Shown here piece by piece: positions 20,853 to 34,885 of a stretch of 64,000 nt of DNA. The notes under the pieces were generated by a model. It was not told the DNA's origin, did no database searches, and saw only the letters and a list, made by a program, of their open reading frames with translations. Location: NCBI GenBank assembly GCA_944989445.1, contig CALYLW010001094.1, forward strand, positions 1-64,000, in the 5' to 3' direction. This stretch comes from Ampullaceana balthica. Lineage: Eukaryota > Mollusca > Gastropoda > Lymnaeidae. Every line of letters begins with the position of its first letter. Position 1 is the stretch's first letter. A program made the translations under genes and the position numbers.

Positions 20853-23800
20853 GAATACATTGGAGACAGCACAACGAATACATTGGAGACAGCACAACGA
20901 ATACATTGGAGACAGCACAACGAATACAACATTGGAGACAGCACAACGAATACATTGGAGACAGCACAACGAATACATTGGAGACAGCACAACGAATACA
21001 ACATTGGAGACAGCACAACGAATACATTGGAGACAGCACAACGAATACAACATTGGAGACAGCACAACGAATACATTGGAGACAGCACAACGAATACATG
21101 GGAGAAAGCACAACAAATACATTGGAGACAGCACGACGAATACAACATTGGAGACAGCACAACGAATACAACATTGGAGACAGCACAACGAATACAACAT
21201 TGGAGACAGCACAACGAATACAACATTGGAGACAGCACAACGAATACAAAATTGGAGACAGCACAACGAATACAACATTGGAGACAGCACAACGAATACA
21301 TTGGAGACAGCACAACGAATACATTGGAGACAGAACAACGAATACATTGGAGACAGCACAACGAATACATTGGAGACAGCACAACGAATACATGGGAGAC
21401 AGCACAACGAATACATTGGAGACAGCACAACGAATACATTGGAGACAGCACAACGAATACAACATTGGAGACAGCACAACGAATACAACATTGGAGACAG
21501 CACAACGAATACATTGGAGACAGCACAACGAATACAACATTGGAGACAGCACAACGAATACAACATGGGAGACAGCACAACGAATACATTGGAGACAGCA
21601 CAACGAATACATTGGAGACAGCACAACGAATACAACATTGGAGACAGCAAAACGTATACAACATTGGAGACAGCACAACGAATACAACATTGGAGACAGC
21701 ACGACGAATACATTGGAGACAGCACAACGAATACAACATTGGAGACAGCACAACGAATACAACATTGGAGACAGCACAACGAATACAACATTGGAGACAG
21801 CACAACGAATACAACATTGGAGACAGCACAACGAATACAACATTGGAGACAGCACAACGAATACAACATTGGAGACAGCACAACGAATACAACATTGGAG
21901 ACAGCACAACGAATACAACATTGGAGACAGCACAACGAATACAACATGGGAGACAGCACAACGAATACATTGGAGACAGCACAACGAGTACAACATTGGA
22001 GACAGCACTACGAATACAACATGGGAGACAGCACAACGGCTACAACATTGGAGACAGCACAACGAATACATTGGAGACAGCACAACGAATACATTGGAGA
22101 CAGCACAACGAATACAACATTGGAGACAGCACAACGAATACAACATGGGAGACAGCACAACGAATACATTGGAGACAGCACAACGAATACATTGGAGACA
22201 GCACAACAATACAACATTGGAGACAGCACAACGAATACAACATTGGAGACAGCACAACGAATACAACATTGGAGACAGCACAACGAATACATTGGAGACA
22301 GCACAACGAATACATTGGAGACAGCACAACGAATACAACATTGGAGACAGCACAACGAATACAACATGGGAGACAGCACAACGAATACAACATGGGAGAC
22401 AGCACAACGAATACAACATTGGAGACAGCACAACGAATACAACACTGGAGACAGCACAACGAATACAACATTGGAGACAGCACAACGAATACAACATTGG
22501 AGACAGCACAACGAATACAACATTGGAGACAGCACAACGAATACAACATGGGAGACAGCACAACGAATACATTGGAGACAGCACAACGAATACAACATTG
22601 GAGACAGCACAACGAATACAACATGGGAGACAGAACAACGAATACATTGGAGACAGCACAACGAATACATTGGAGACAGCACAACGAATACAACATTGGA
22701 GACAGCACAACGAATACAACATGGGAGACAGCACAACGAATACATTGGAGACAGCACAACGAATACAACATTGGAGACAGCACAACGAATACAACATTGG
22801 AGACAGCACAACGAATACAACATTGGAGACAGCACAACGAATACAACATTGGAGACAGCACAACGAATACAACATTGGAGACAACACAACGAATACAACA
22901 TTGGAGACAGCACAACGAATACAACATTGGAGACAGCACAACGAATACATTGGAGACAGCACAACGAATACAACATTGGAGACAGCACAACGAATACATT
23001 GGAGACAGCACAACGAATACATTGGAGACAGCACAACGAATACATTGGAGACAGCACAACGAATACAACATTGGAGACAGCACAACGAATACAACATTGG
23101 AGACAGCACAACGAATACATTGGAGACAGCACAACGAATACAACATTGGAGACAGCACAACGAATACAACATTGGAGACAGCACAACGAATACATGGGAG
23201 ACAGCACAACGAATACATTGGAGACAGCACAACGAATACATTGGAGACAGCACAACGAATACAACATTGGTGACAGCACAACGAATACATGGGAGACAGC
23301 ACAACGAATACAACATTGGAGACAGCACAACGAATACATTGGAGACAGCACAACGAATACATTGGAGACAGCACAACGAATACATTGGAGACAGCACAAC
23401 GAATACATTGGAGACAGCACAACGAATACATTGGAGACAGCACAACGAATACATTGGAGACAGCACAACGAATACATTGGAGACAGCACAACTAATACAA
23501 CATTGGAGACAGCACAACGAATACAACATTGGAGACAGCACAACGAATACAACATTGGAGACAGCACAACGAATACAACATTGGAGACAGCACAACGAAT
23601 ACAACATTGGAGACAGCACAACGAATACAACATTGGAGACAGCACAACGAATACAACATTGGAGACAGCACAACGAATACATTGGAGACAGCACAACGAA
23701 TACAACATTGGAGACAGCACAACGAATACATTGGAGACAGCACAACGAATACATTGGAGACAGCACAACGAATACATTGGAGACAGCACAACGAATACAT

Positions 23801-26800
23801 TGGAGACAGCACAACGAATACACATTGGAGACAGCACAACGAATACATTGGAGACAGCACAACGAATACACATTGGAGACAGCACAACGAATACATTGGA
23901 GACAGCACAACGAATACATTGGAGACAGCACAACGAATACATTGGAGACAGCACAACGAATACATTGGAGACAGCACAACGAATACATTGGAGACAGCAC
24001 AACGAATACATTGGAGACAGCACAACGAATACATTGGAGACAGCACAACGAATACATTGGAGACAGCACAACGAATACATTGGAGACAGCACAACGAATA
24101 CATTGGAGACAGCACAACGAATACATTGGAGACAGCACAACGAATACACATTGGAGACAGCACAACGAATACAACATTGGAGACAGCACAACGAATACAA
24201 CATTGGAGACAGCACAACGAATACATTGGAGACAGCACAACGAATACATTGGAGACAGCACAACGAATACATTGGAGACAGCACAACGAATACATTGGAG
24301 ACAGCACAACGAATACATTGGAGACAGCACAACGAATACATTGGAGACAGCACAACGAATACAACATTGGAGACAGCACAACGAATACATTGGAGACAGC
24401 ACAACGGATACATTGGAGACAGCACAACGAATACATTGGAGACAGCACAACGAATACATTGGAGACAGCACAACGAATACATTGGAGACAGCACAACGAA
24501 TACATTGGAGACAGCACAACGAATACATTGGAGACAGCACAACGAATACATTGGAGACAGCACAACGGATACATTGGAGACAGCACAACGGATACATTGG
24601 AGACAGCACAACGAATACATTGGAGACAGCACAACGAATACATTGGAGACAGCACAACGAATACATTGGAGACAGCACAACGAATACATTGGAGACAGCA
24701 CAACGAATACAACATTGGAGACAGCACAACGAATACACATTGGAGACAGCACAACGAATACATTGGAGACAGCACAACGAATACATTGGAGACAGCACAA
24801 CGAATACATTGGAGACAGCACAACGAATACATTGGAGACAGCACAACGAATACATTGGAGACAGCACAACGAATACATTGGAGACAGCACAACGAATACA
24901 ACATTGGAGACAGCACAACGAATACATTGGAGACAGCACAACGAATACATTGGAGACAGCACAACGAATACATTGGAGACAGCACAACGAATACATTGGA
25001 GACAGCACAACGAATACATTGGAGACAGCACAACGAATACATTGGAGACAGCACAACGAATACATTGGAGACAGCACAACGAATACATTGGAGACAGCAC
25101 AACGAATACATTGGAGACAGCACAACGAATACATTGGAGACAGCACAACGAATACATTGGAGACAGCACAACGAATACATTGGAGACAGCACAACGAATA
25201 CATTGGAGACAGCACAACGAATACATTGGAGACAGCACAACGAATACATTGGAGACAGCACAACGAATACATTGGAGACAGCACAACGAATACATTGGAG
25301 ACAGCACAACGAATACATTGGAGACAGCACAACGAATACATTGGAGACAGCACAACGAATACATTGGAGACAGCACAACGAATACAACATTGGAGACAGC
25401 ACAACGAATACATTGGAGACAGCACAACGGATACATTGGAGACAGCACAACGAATACATTGGAGACAGCACAACGAATACATTGGAGACAGCACAACGAA
25501 TACATTGGAGACAGCACAACGAATACATTGGAGACAGCACAACGAATACATTGGAGACAGCACAACGAATACATTGGAGACAGCACAACGAATACATTGG
25601 AGACAGCACAACGAATACATTGGAGACAGCACAACGAATACATTGGAGACAGCACAACGAATACATTGGAGACAGCACAACGAATACATTGGAGACAGCA
25701 CAACGAATACATTGGAGACAGCACAACGAATACATTGGAGACAGCACAACGAATACATTGGAGACAGCACAACGAATACATTGGAGACAGCACAACGAAT
25801 ACATTGGAGACAGCACAACGAATACATTGGAGACAGCACAACGAATACATTGGAGACAGCACAACGAATACATTGGAGACAGCACAACGAATACATTGGA
25901 GACAGCACAACGAATACAACATTGGAGACAGCACAACGAATACATTGGAGACAGCACAACGAATACATTGGAGACAGCACAACGAATACATTGGAGACAG
26001 CACAACGAATACATTGGAGACAGCACAACGAATACATTGGAGACAGCACAACGAATACAACTTGGAGACAGCACAACGAATACACATTGGAGACAGCACA
26101 ACGAATACATTGGAGACAGCACAACGAATACATTGGAGACAGCACAACGAATACATTGGAGACAGCACAACGAATACATTGGAGACAGCACAACGAATAC
26201 ATTGGAGACAGCACAACGAATACATTGGAGACAGCACAACGAATACATTGGAGACAGCACAACGAATACAACATTGGAGACAGCACAACGAATACACATT
26301 GGAGACAGCACAACGAATACATTGGAGACAGCACAACGAATACAACATTGGAGACAGCACAACGAATACAACATGGAGACAGCACAACGAATACATTGGA
26401 GACAGCACAACGAATACATTGGAGACAGCACAACGAATACAACATTGGAGACAGCACAACGAATACAACATTGGAGACAGCACAACGAATACAACATTGG
26501 AGACAGCACAACGAATACATTGGAGACAGCACAACGAATACAACATTGGAGACAGCACAACGAATACAACATTGGAGACAGCACAACGAATACAACATTG
26601 GAGACAGCACAACGAATACAACATTGGAGACAGCACAACGAATACAACATTGGAGACAGCACAACGAATACAACATTGGAGACAGCACAACGAATACAAC
26701 ATTGGAGACAGCACAACGAATACAACATTGGAGACAGCACAACGAATACAACATGGGAGACAGCACAACGAATACATTGGAGACAGCACAACGAATACAA

Positions 26801-29800
26801 CATTGGAGACAGCACAACGAATACAACATGGGAGACAGCACAACGGCTACAACATTGGAGACAGCACAACGAATACATTGGAGACAGCACAACGAATACA
26901 TTGGAGACAGCACAACGAATACAACATTGGAGACAGCACAACGAATACAACATGGGAGACAGCACAACGAATACATTGGAGACAGCACAACGAATACATT
27001 GGAGACAGCACAACGAATACAACATTGGAGACAGCACAACGAATACAACATTGGAGACAGCACAACGAATACAACATTGGAGACAGCACAACGAATACAT
27101 TGGAGACAGCACAACGAATACATTGGAGACAGCAAAACGAATACAACATTGGAGACAGCACAACGAATACAACATGGGAGACAGCACAACGAATACAACA
27201 TGGGAGACAGCACAACGAATACAACATTGGAGACAGCACAACGAATACAACATTGGAGACAGCACAACGAATACAACATTGGAGACAGCACTACGAATAC
27301 AACATTGGAGACAGCACAACGAATACAACATTGGAGACAGCACAACGAATACAGCACTGGGAGACAGCACAACGAATACATTGGAGACAGCACAACGAAT
27401 ACAACATTGGAGACAGCACAACGAATACAACATGGGAGACAGAACAACGAATACATTGGAGATAGCACAACGAATACATTGGAGACAGCACAACGAATAC
27501 AACATTGGAGACAGCACAACGAATACAACATGGGAGACAGCACAACGAATACATTGGAGACAGCACAACGAATACAACATTGGAGACAGCACAACGAATA
27601 CAACATTGGAGACAGCACAACGAATACAACATTGGAGACAGCACAACGAATACAACATTGGAGACAGCACAACGAATACAACATTGGAGACAACACAACG
27701 AATACAACATTGGAGACAGCACAACGAATACAACATTGGAGACAGCACAACGAATACATTGGAGACAGCACAACGAATACAACATTGGAGACAGCACAAC
27801 GAATACATTGGAGACAGCACAACGAATACATTGGAGACAGCACAACGAATACATTGGAGACAGCACAACGAATACAACATTGGAGACAGCACAACGAATA
27901 CAACATTGGAGACAGCACAACGAATACATTGGAGACAGCACAACGAATACAACATTGGAGACAGCACAACGAATACATTGGAGACAGCACAACGAATACA
28001 TTGGAGACAGCACAACGAATACATTGGAGACAGCACAACGAATACAACATTGGAGACAGCACAACGAATACAACATTGGAGACAGCACAACGAATACATT
28101 GGAGACAGCACAACGAATACAACATTGGAGACAGCACAACGAATACATTGGAGACAGCACAACGAATACATTGGAGACAGCACAACGAATACATTGGAGA
28201 CAGCACAACGAATACATTGGAGACAGCACAACGAATACAACATTGGAGACAGCACAACGAATACAACATTGGAGACAGCACAACGAATACAACATTGGAG
28301 ACAGCACAACGAATACATTGGAGACAGCACAACGAATACATTGGAGACAGCACAACGAATACATTGGAGACAGCACAACGAATACATTGGAGACAGCACA
28401 ACGAATACATTGGAGACAGCACAACGAATACATGGGAGACAGCACAACGAATACAACATTGGAGACAGCACAACGAATACATTGGAGACAGCACAACGGA
28501 TACATTGGAGACAGCACAACGAATACATTGGAGACAGCACAACGAATACATTGGAGACAGCACAACGGATACATTGGAGACAGCACAACGAATACATTGG
28601 AGACAGCACAACGGATACATTGGAGACAGCACAACGGATACATTGGAGACAGCACAACGGATACATTGGAGACAGCACAACGAATACATTGGAGACAGCA
28701 CAACGAATACATTGGAGACAGCACAACGAATACATTGGAGACAGCACAACGAATACATTGGAGACAGCACAACGAATACATTGGAGACAGCACAACGAAT
28801 ACACATTGGAGACAGCACAACGAATACAACATTGGAGACAGCACAACGAATACATTGGAGACAGCACAACGAATACAACATTGGAGACAGCACAACGAAT
28901 ACATTGGAGACAGCACAACGAATACATTGGAGACAGCACAACGAATACATTGGAGACAGCACAACGAATACATTGGAGACAGCACAACGAATACAACATT
29001 GGAGACAGCACAACGAATACAACATTGGAGACAGCACAACGAATACAACATTGGAGACAGCACAACGAATACATTGGAGACAGCACAACGAATACATTGG
29101 AGACAGCACAACGAATACATTGGAGACAGCACAACGAATACATTGGAGACAGCACAACGAATACATTGGAGACAGCACAACGAATACATTGGAGACAGCA
29201 CAACGAATACAACATTGGAGACAGCACAACGAATACATTGGAGACAGCACAACGAATACATTGGAGACAGCACAACGAATACAACATTGGAGACAGCACA
29301 ACGAATACAACATTGGAGACAGCACAACGAATACAACATGGAGACAGCACAACGAATACAACATTGGAGACAGCACAACGAATACAACATTGGAGACAGC
29401 ACAACGAATACAACATTGGAGACAGCACAACGAATACAACATTGGAGACAGCACAACGAATACAACATTGGAGACAGCACAACGAATACACATTGGGAGA
29501 CAGCACAACGAATACATTGGAGACAGCACAACGAATACAACATTGGAGACAGCACAACGAATACAACATGGGAGACAGCACAACGAATACATTGGAGACA
29601 GCACAACGAATACATTGGAGACAGCACAACGAATACAACATTGGAGACAGCACAACGAATACAACATGGGAGACAGCACAACGAATACATTGGAGACAGC
29701 ACAACGAATACAACATTGGAGACAGCACAACGAATACAACATTGGAGACAGCACAACGAATACAACATTGGAGACAGCACAACGAATACAACATTGGAGA

Positions 29801-32800
29801 CAGCACAACGAATACAACATTGGAGACAGCACAACGAATACAACATTGGAGACAGCACAACGAATACAACATTGGAGACAGCACAACGAATACATTGGAG
29901 ACAGCACAACGAATACAACATTGGAGACAGCACAACGAATACATTGGAGACAGCACAACGAATACATTGGAGACAGCACAACGAATACATTGGAGACAGC
30001 ACAACGAATACAACATTGGAGACAGCACAACGAATACAACATTGGAGACAGCACAACGAATACATTGGAGACAGCACAACGAATACAACATTGGAGACAG
30101 CACAACGAATACATTGGAGACAGCACAACGAATACATTGGAGACAGCACAACGAATACATTGGAGACAGCACAACGAATACAACATTGGAGACAGCACAA
30201 CGAATACAACATTGGAGACAGCACAACGAATACATTGGAGACAGCACAACGAATACAACATTGGAGACAGCACAACGAATACATTGGAGACAGCACAACG
30301 AATACATTGGAGACAGCACAACGAATACATTGGAGACAGCACAACGAATACATTGGAGACAGCACAACGAATACAACATTGGAGACAGCACAACGAATAC
30401 AACATTGGAGACAGCACAACGAATACAACATTGGAGACAGCACAACGAATACATTGGAGACAGCACAACGAATACATTGGAGACAGCACAACGAATACAT
30501 TGGAGACAGCACAACGAATACATTGGAGACAGCACAACGAATACATTGGAGACAGCACAACGAATACATTGGAGACAGCACAACGAATACAACATTGGAG
30601 ACAGCACAACGAATACATTGGAGACAGCACAACGGATACATTGGAGACAGCACAACGAATACATTGGAGACAGCACAACGAATACATTGGAGACAGCACA
30701 ACGGATACATTGGAGACAGCACAACGAATACATTGGAGACAGCACAACGGATACATTGGAGACAGCACAACGGATACATTGGAGACAGCACAACGGATAC
30801 ATTGGAGACAGCACAACGGATACATTGGAGACAGCACAACGAATACATTGGAGACAGCACAACGAATACATTGGAGACAGCACAACGAATACATTGGAGA
30901 CAGCACAACGAATACATTGGAGACAGCACAACGAATACAACATTGGAGACAGCACAACGAATACAACATTGGAGACAGCACAACGAATACATTGGAGACA
31001 GCACAACGAATACAACATTGGAGACAGCACAACGAATACATTGGAGACAGCACAACGAATACATTGGAGACAGCACAACGAATACATTGGAGACAGCACA
31101 ACGAATACATTGGAGACAGCACAACGAATACAACATTGGAGACAGCACAACGAATACAACATTGGAGACAGCACAACGAATACAACATTGGAGACAGCAC
31201 AACGAATACATTGGAGACAGCACAACGAATACATTGGAGACAGCACAACGAATACATTGGAGACAGCACAACGAATACATTGGAGACAGCACAACGAATA
31301 CATTGGAGACAGCACAACGAATACATGGGAGACAGCACAACGAATACAACATTGGAGACAGCACAACGAATACATTGGAGACAGCACAACGGATACATTG
31401 GAGACAGCACAACGAATACATTGGAGACAGCACAACGAATACATTGGAGACAGCACAACGGATACATTGGAGACAGCACAACGAATACATTGGAGACAGC
31501 ACAACGGATACATTGGAGACAGCACAACGGATACATTGGAGACAGCACAACGGATACATTGGAGACAGCACAACGGATACATTGGAGACAGCACAACGAA
31601 TACATGGGAGACAGCACAACGAATACAACATTGGAGACAGCACAACGAATACATTGGAGACAGCACAACGGATACATTGGAGACAGCACAACGAATACAT
31701 TGGAGACAGCACAACGAATACATTGGAGACAGCACAACGGATACATTGGAGACAGCACAACGAATACATTGGAGACAGCACAACGGATACATTGGAGACA
31801 GCACAACGGATACATTGGAGACAGCACAACGGATACATTGGAGACAGCACAACGGATACATTGGAGACAGCACAACGAATACATTGGAGACAGCACAACG
31901 AATACATTGGAGACAGCACAACGAATACATTGGAGACAGCACAACGAATACATTGGAGACAGCACAACGAATACAACATTGGAGACAGCACAGCGAATAC
32001 AACATTGGAGACAGCACAACGAATACATTGGAGACAGCACAACGAATACAACATTGGAGACAGCACAACGAATACATTGGAGACAGCACAACGAATACAT
32101 TGGAGACAGCACAACGAATACATTGGAGACAGCACAACGAATACATTGGAGACAGCACAACGAATACAACATTGGAGACAGCACAACGAATACAACATTG
32201 GAGACAGCACAACGAATACATTGGAGACAGCACAACGAATACATTGGAGACAGCACAACGAATACATTGGAGACAGCACAACGAATACATTGGAGACAGC
32301 ACAACGAATACATTGGAGACAGCACAACGAATACATGGGAGACAGCACAACGAATACAACATTGGAGACAGCACAACGAATACATTGGAGACAGCACAAC
32401 GGATACATTGGAGACAGCACAACGAATACATTGGAGACAGCACAACGAATACATTGGAGACAGCACAACGGATACATTGGAGACAGCACAACGAATACAT
32501 TGGAGACAGCACAACGGATACATTGGAGACAGCACAACGGATACATTGGAGACAGCACAACGGATACATTGGAGACAGCACAACGGATACATTGGAGACA
32601 GCACAACGAATACATTGGAGACAGCACAACGAATACATTGGAGACAGCACAACGAATACATTGGAGACAGCACAACGAATACATTGGAGACAGCACAACG
32701 AATACATTGGAGACAGCACAACGAATACATTGGAGACAGCACAACGAATACATTGGAGACAGCACAACGAATACATTGGAGACAGCACAACGAATACATT

Positions 32801-33120
32801 GGAGACAGCACAACGAATACATTGGGAGACAGCACAACGAATACACATTGGAGACAGCACAACGAATACATTGGAGACAGCACAACGAATACATTGGAGA
32901 CAGCACAACGAATACATTGGAGACAGCACAACGAATACATTGGAGACAGCACAACGAATACATTGGAGACAGCACAACGAATACATTGGAGACAGCACAA
33001 CGAATACATTGGAGACAGCACAACGAATACATTGGAGACAGCACAACGAATACATTGGAGACAGCACAACGAATACATTGGAGACAGCACAACGAATACA
33101 TTGGAGACAGCACAACGAAT
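20853..33120. repeat. 12.27-kb minisatellite array, 23/26-bp units
   Basis: Roughly 500 head-to-tail units. The 23-bp unit is ACATTGGAGACAGCACAACG plus AAT; the 26-bp unit has an extra ACA at its start; a 25-bp form (ACACATTGG) is rarer. Other variants are CGGAT for CGAAT, ATGGGA for ATTGGA and single-base changes. Nearly every unit has one CpG. The plus strand is T-poor (3 of 23). 26-bp-rich zones lie at about 21.1-23.2, 26.4-27.8 and 29.3-29.9 kb; 23-bp zones at about 23.3-26.3 and 32.6-33.1 kb. Since neither 23 nor 26 is a multiple of 3 and no unit contains a stop on either strand, all six frames stay open for kilobases. The resulting 'proteins' are frame-cycling artefacts. No spacers occur, so it is not a CRISPR array. 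Confidence 0.98.
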
Positions 33121-33639
33121 AGAAATTGGTTCATTCTGACAAATATATCAGTGTTTTTTTTTACATTTTTTTTCGTTGAGCATTGTGCTGTCCATGATTT
33201 GGATTTTAGCAGACACTTATATCACTGATAAAAGTGTGAGGTGGTTATCTGTCACTCAATTTTCACTGTATATCGTATGCGGATCGTGATTAAAGGGGGG
33301 AATATATCACTAATATCAGTGATGCAGTTGAGTATTTGAGAACTCGTATTTATTGTATATTCAAAATGACAGTGGAGTTTAAGTGCTTCGTGTCTATCTA
33401 TGTGCGTATGTGTACGTTTGTGTATGCTCGTATTGCTAGTGTGTGTGTGTTAAGAAATGCAAATCTAGCACCCTCTACTAGTCCCCACGGCTTTCCAATC
33501 ACAAAAGTGATTCTTTTAACTGTCTTATTAGACTATTCTCTGTGAGATGAGATTAAAGTGTAACAACACAAGCATGAAACAAATATAATAGTTTCAACAA
33601 AGGCATGGTTCCTAAAGAAGCTTTACATAAACAAATAGT
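33121..33639. other. Right flank of the array, no gene seen
   Basis: The LINE sequence that precedes the array does not resume. Short inverted phrases (ATATATCAGTG near 33,143, CACTTATATCACTGAT near 33,213) are present. The frame at 33,336-33,545 has no recognisable features. Confidence 0.6.
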
Positions 33640-33902
33640 GGCCGTCAATAAAGTACGTCACGCTCCAGAGGGGGGAGGGGTGTAAGAAAGTGTGACAGTT
33701 TGTTACCTGGGGACCGGCCATGTGTGACGTCACGGTTTTTTTATATTAAATTTTAATTATTTTGTTAATAAAAACAAAACTTTTGTTCGCAAGTGTGACG
33801 TACTTTGGGGGGGGGGTGTCCGAGATTTGTGACAGTTTGTTACAGGGGGAGGGGTAGTTAAAAAATGGTCAAAAATAGCGTGACGTACTTTATGGACGTC
33901 CC
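33640..33902. mobile_element. TIR element, 263 bp
   Basis: The ends GGCCGTCAATAAAGTACGTC and the complement GGACGTCCATAAAGTACGTC form about 24-bp terminal inverted repeats; the interior is G-run rich. It is related in style to the elements at 41,153 and 62,517. No coding capacity. Confidence 0.75.
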
Positions 33903-34630
33903 AATCGATAAAAATAATTGTACAACCTTAAAACTGCGTATTTTATAATGATATTAATGAAAACCCAGAATATTTATTTGGATATTTATTATTACATTTT
34001 ATATTTATTTTATTTTCTCAATTTCTATTAAAAATGATCTCTGACTAAACTATAAGAACGCATAAAAACAATATATTTTAATAAATTATTTATAACAGTA
34101 ATTTAATAAACATAATGTCAAATTTTAATTTTAAAACTACTAGCCATTTGTTTTATTTTATGATACCAGATACATGAAAAACTCAACCACTTGTAATCCA
34201 CATTACTATTTACTTTTCTCAAATATTGGGAATCAATCAAATAGTCCAAAGAAGTAAGGAAAACGATGACATCACTTTTGTGGAGTATTTGGATTTAATC
34301 TTTTTTCCCGTCTTTCAAAAAAAAACAAGTTGATGATTCAGAAAATTGATTTATACATAAACAGATTATCAAAATCCATAAACATTTACAGTTGTTAAAA
34401 CAGTAAAAAAAATACATTTTTGAGTAAAAGGTTTTTTTTTAAATAATTGAATTCTCGTTGATTGGAGTCAGAGAATATTCCAGAAAATTAACTGTTGCCT
34501 CCTGGATTTTAATTGAAGCCTGGAAATATAATTTATTATTAACGAAATATAATGTACAAATAACAATTCAATTGTGAGAATATGATAAACAAGCACTTTT
34601 CATTTGTTGCAAAGTAAAGTTTTTTTTAAA
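33903..34630. other. AT-rich intergenic DNA
   Basis: Very AT-rich and without supported features. It is downstream of the gene at 34,886-36,775 and could hold part of its 3' UTR. Confidence 0.5.
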
Positions 34631-34631
34631 A

Positions 34632-34808
34632 AGACAGCAAAATGTGTTTCTTAATGATATTAACAAATTCTGTTGAATTTGTTAATATAATTAAGAAACA
34701 CATTTTTTGCTGTCTATAATTTTTTTAAAAAAATATATAAAACAAATATTTAAAAAAAGACAGCAAAAAAAAATGTGTTTCTTAATGATATAAACAAATT
34801 CTGTTGAA
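34632..34808. repeat. Long hairpin plus third direct copy, 3' of KLHL-type gene 3
   Basis: Positions 34,632-34,670 (AGACAGCAAAATGTGTTTCT onward) pair with 34,676-34,715 across a 5-base loop (TGTTG) with only a two-base bulge and one mismatch. A third copy of the same arm lies in direct orientation at 34,758-34,808. It starts about 80 bases beyond the stop codon of the minus-strand gene, so a transcript reading through would fold into a roughly 38-bp duplex. Confidence 0.85.
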
Positions 34809-34885
34809 ATAGTCATAACATAAATTCATGCTACTTAACATGAATAAATGGTTGAGAACGTTTTTTTTTATAATTCTCAAGATAA

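Noticed and set aside
20853..33120. CRISPR-like regular repeats
   Set aside because: Units are contiguous without unique spacers and lie in animal DNA.
20848..33228. Giant open reading frames (up to about 4,080 codons) on both strands
   Set aside because: They are translations of a stop-free 23/26-bp repeat. All six frames are open and the same residues cycle, with no start context, domains or splice structure.
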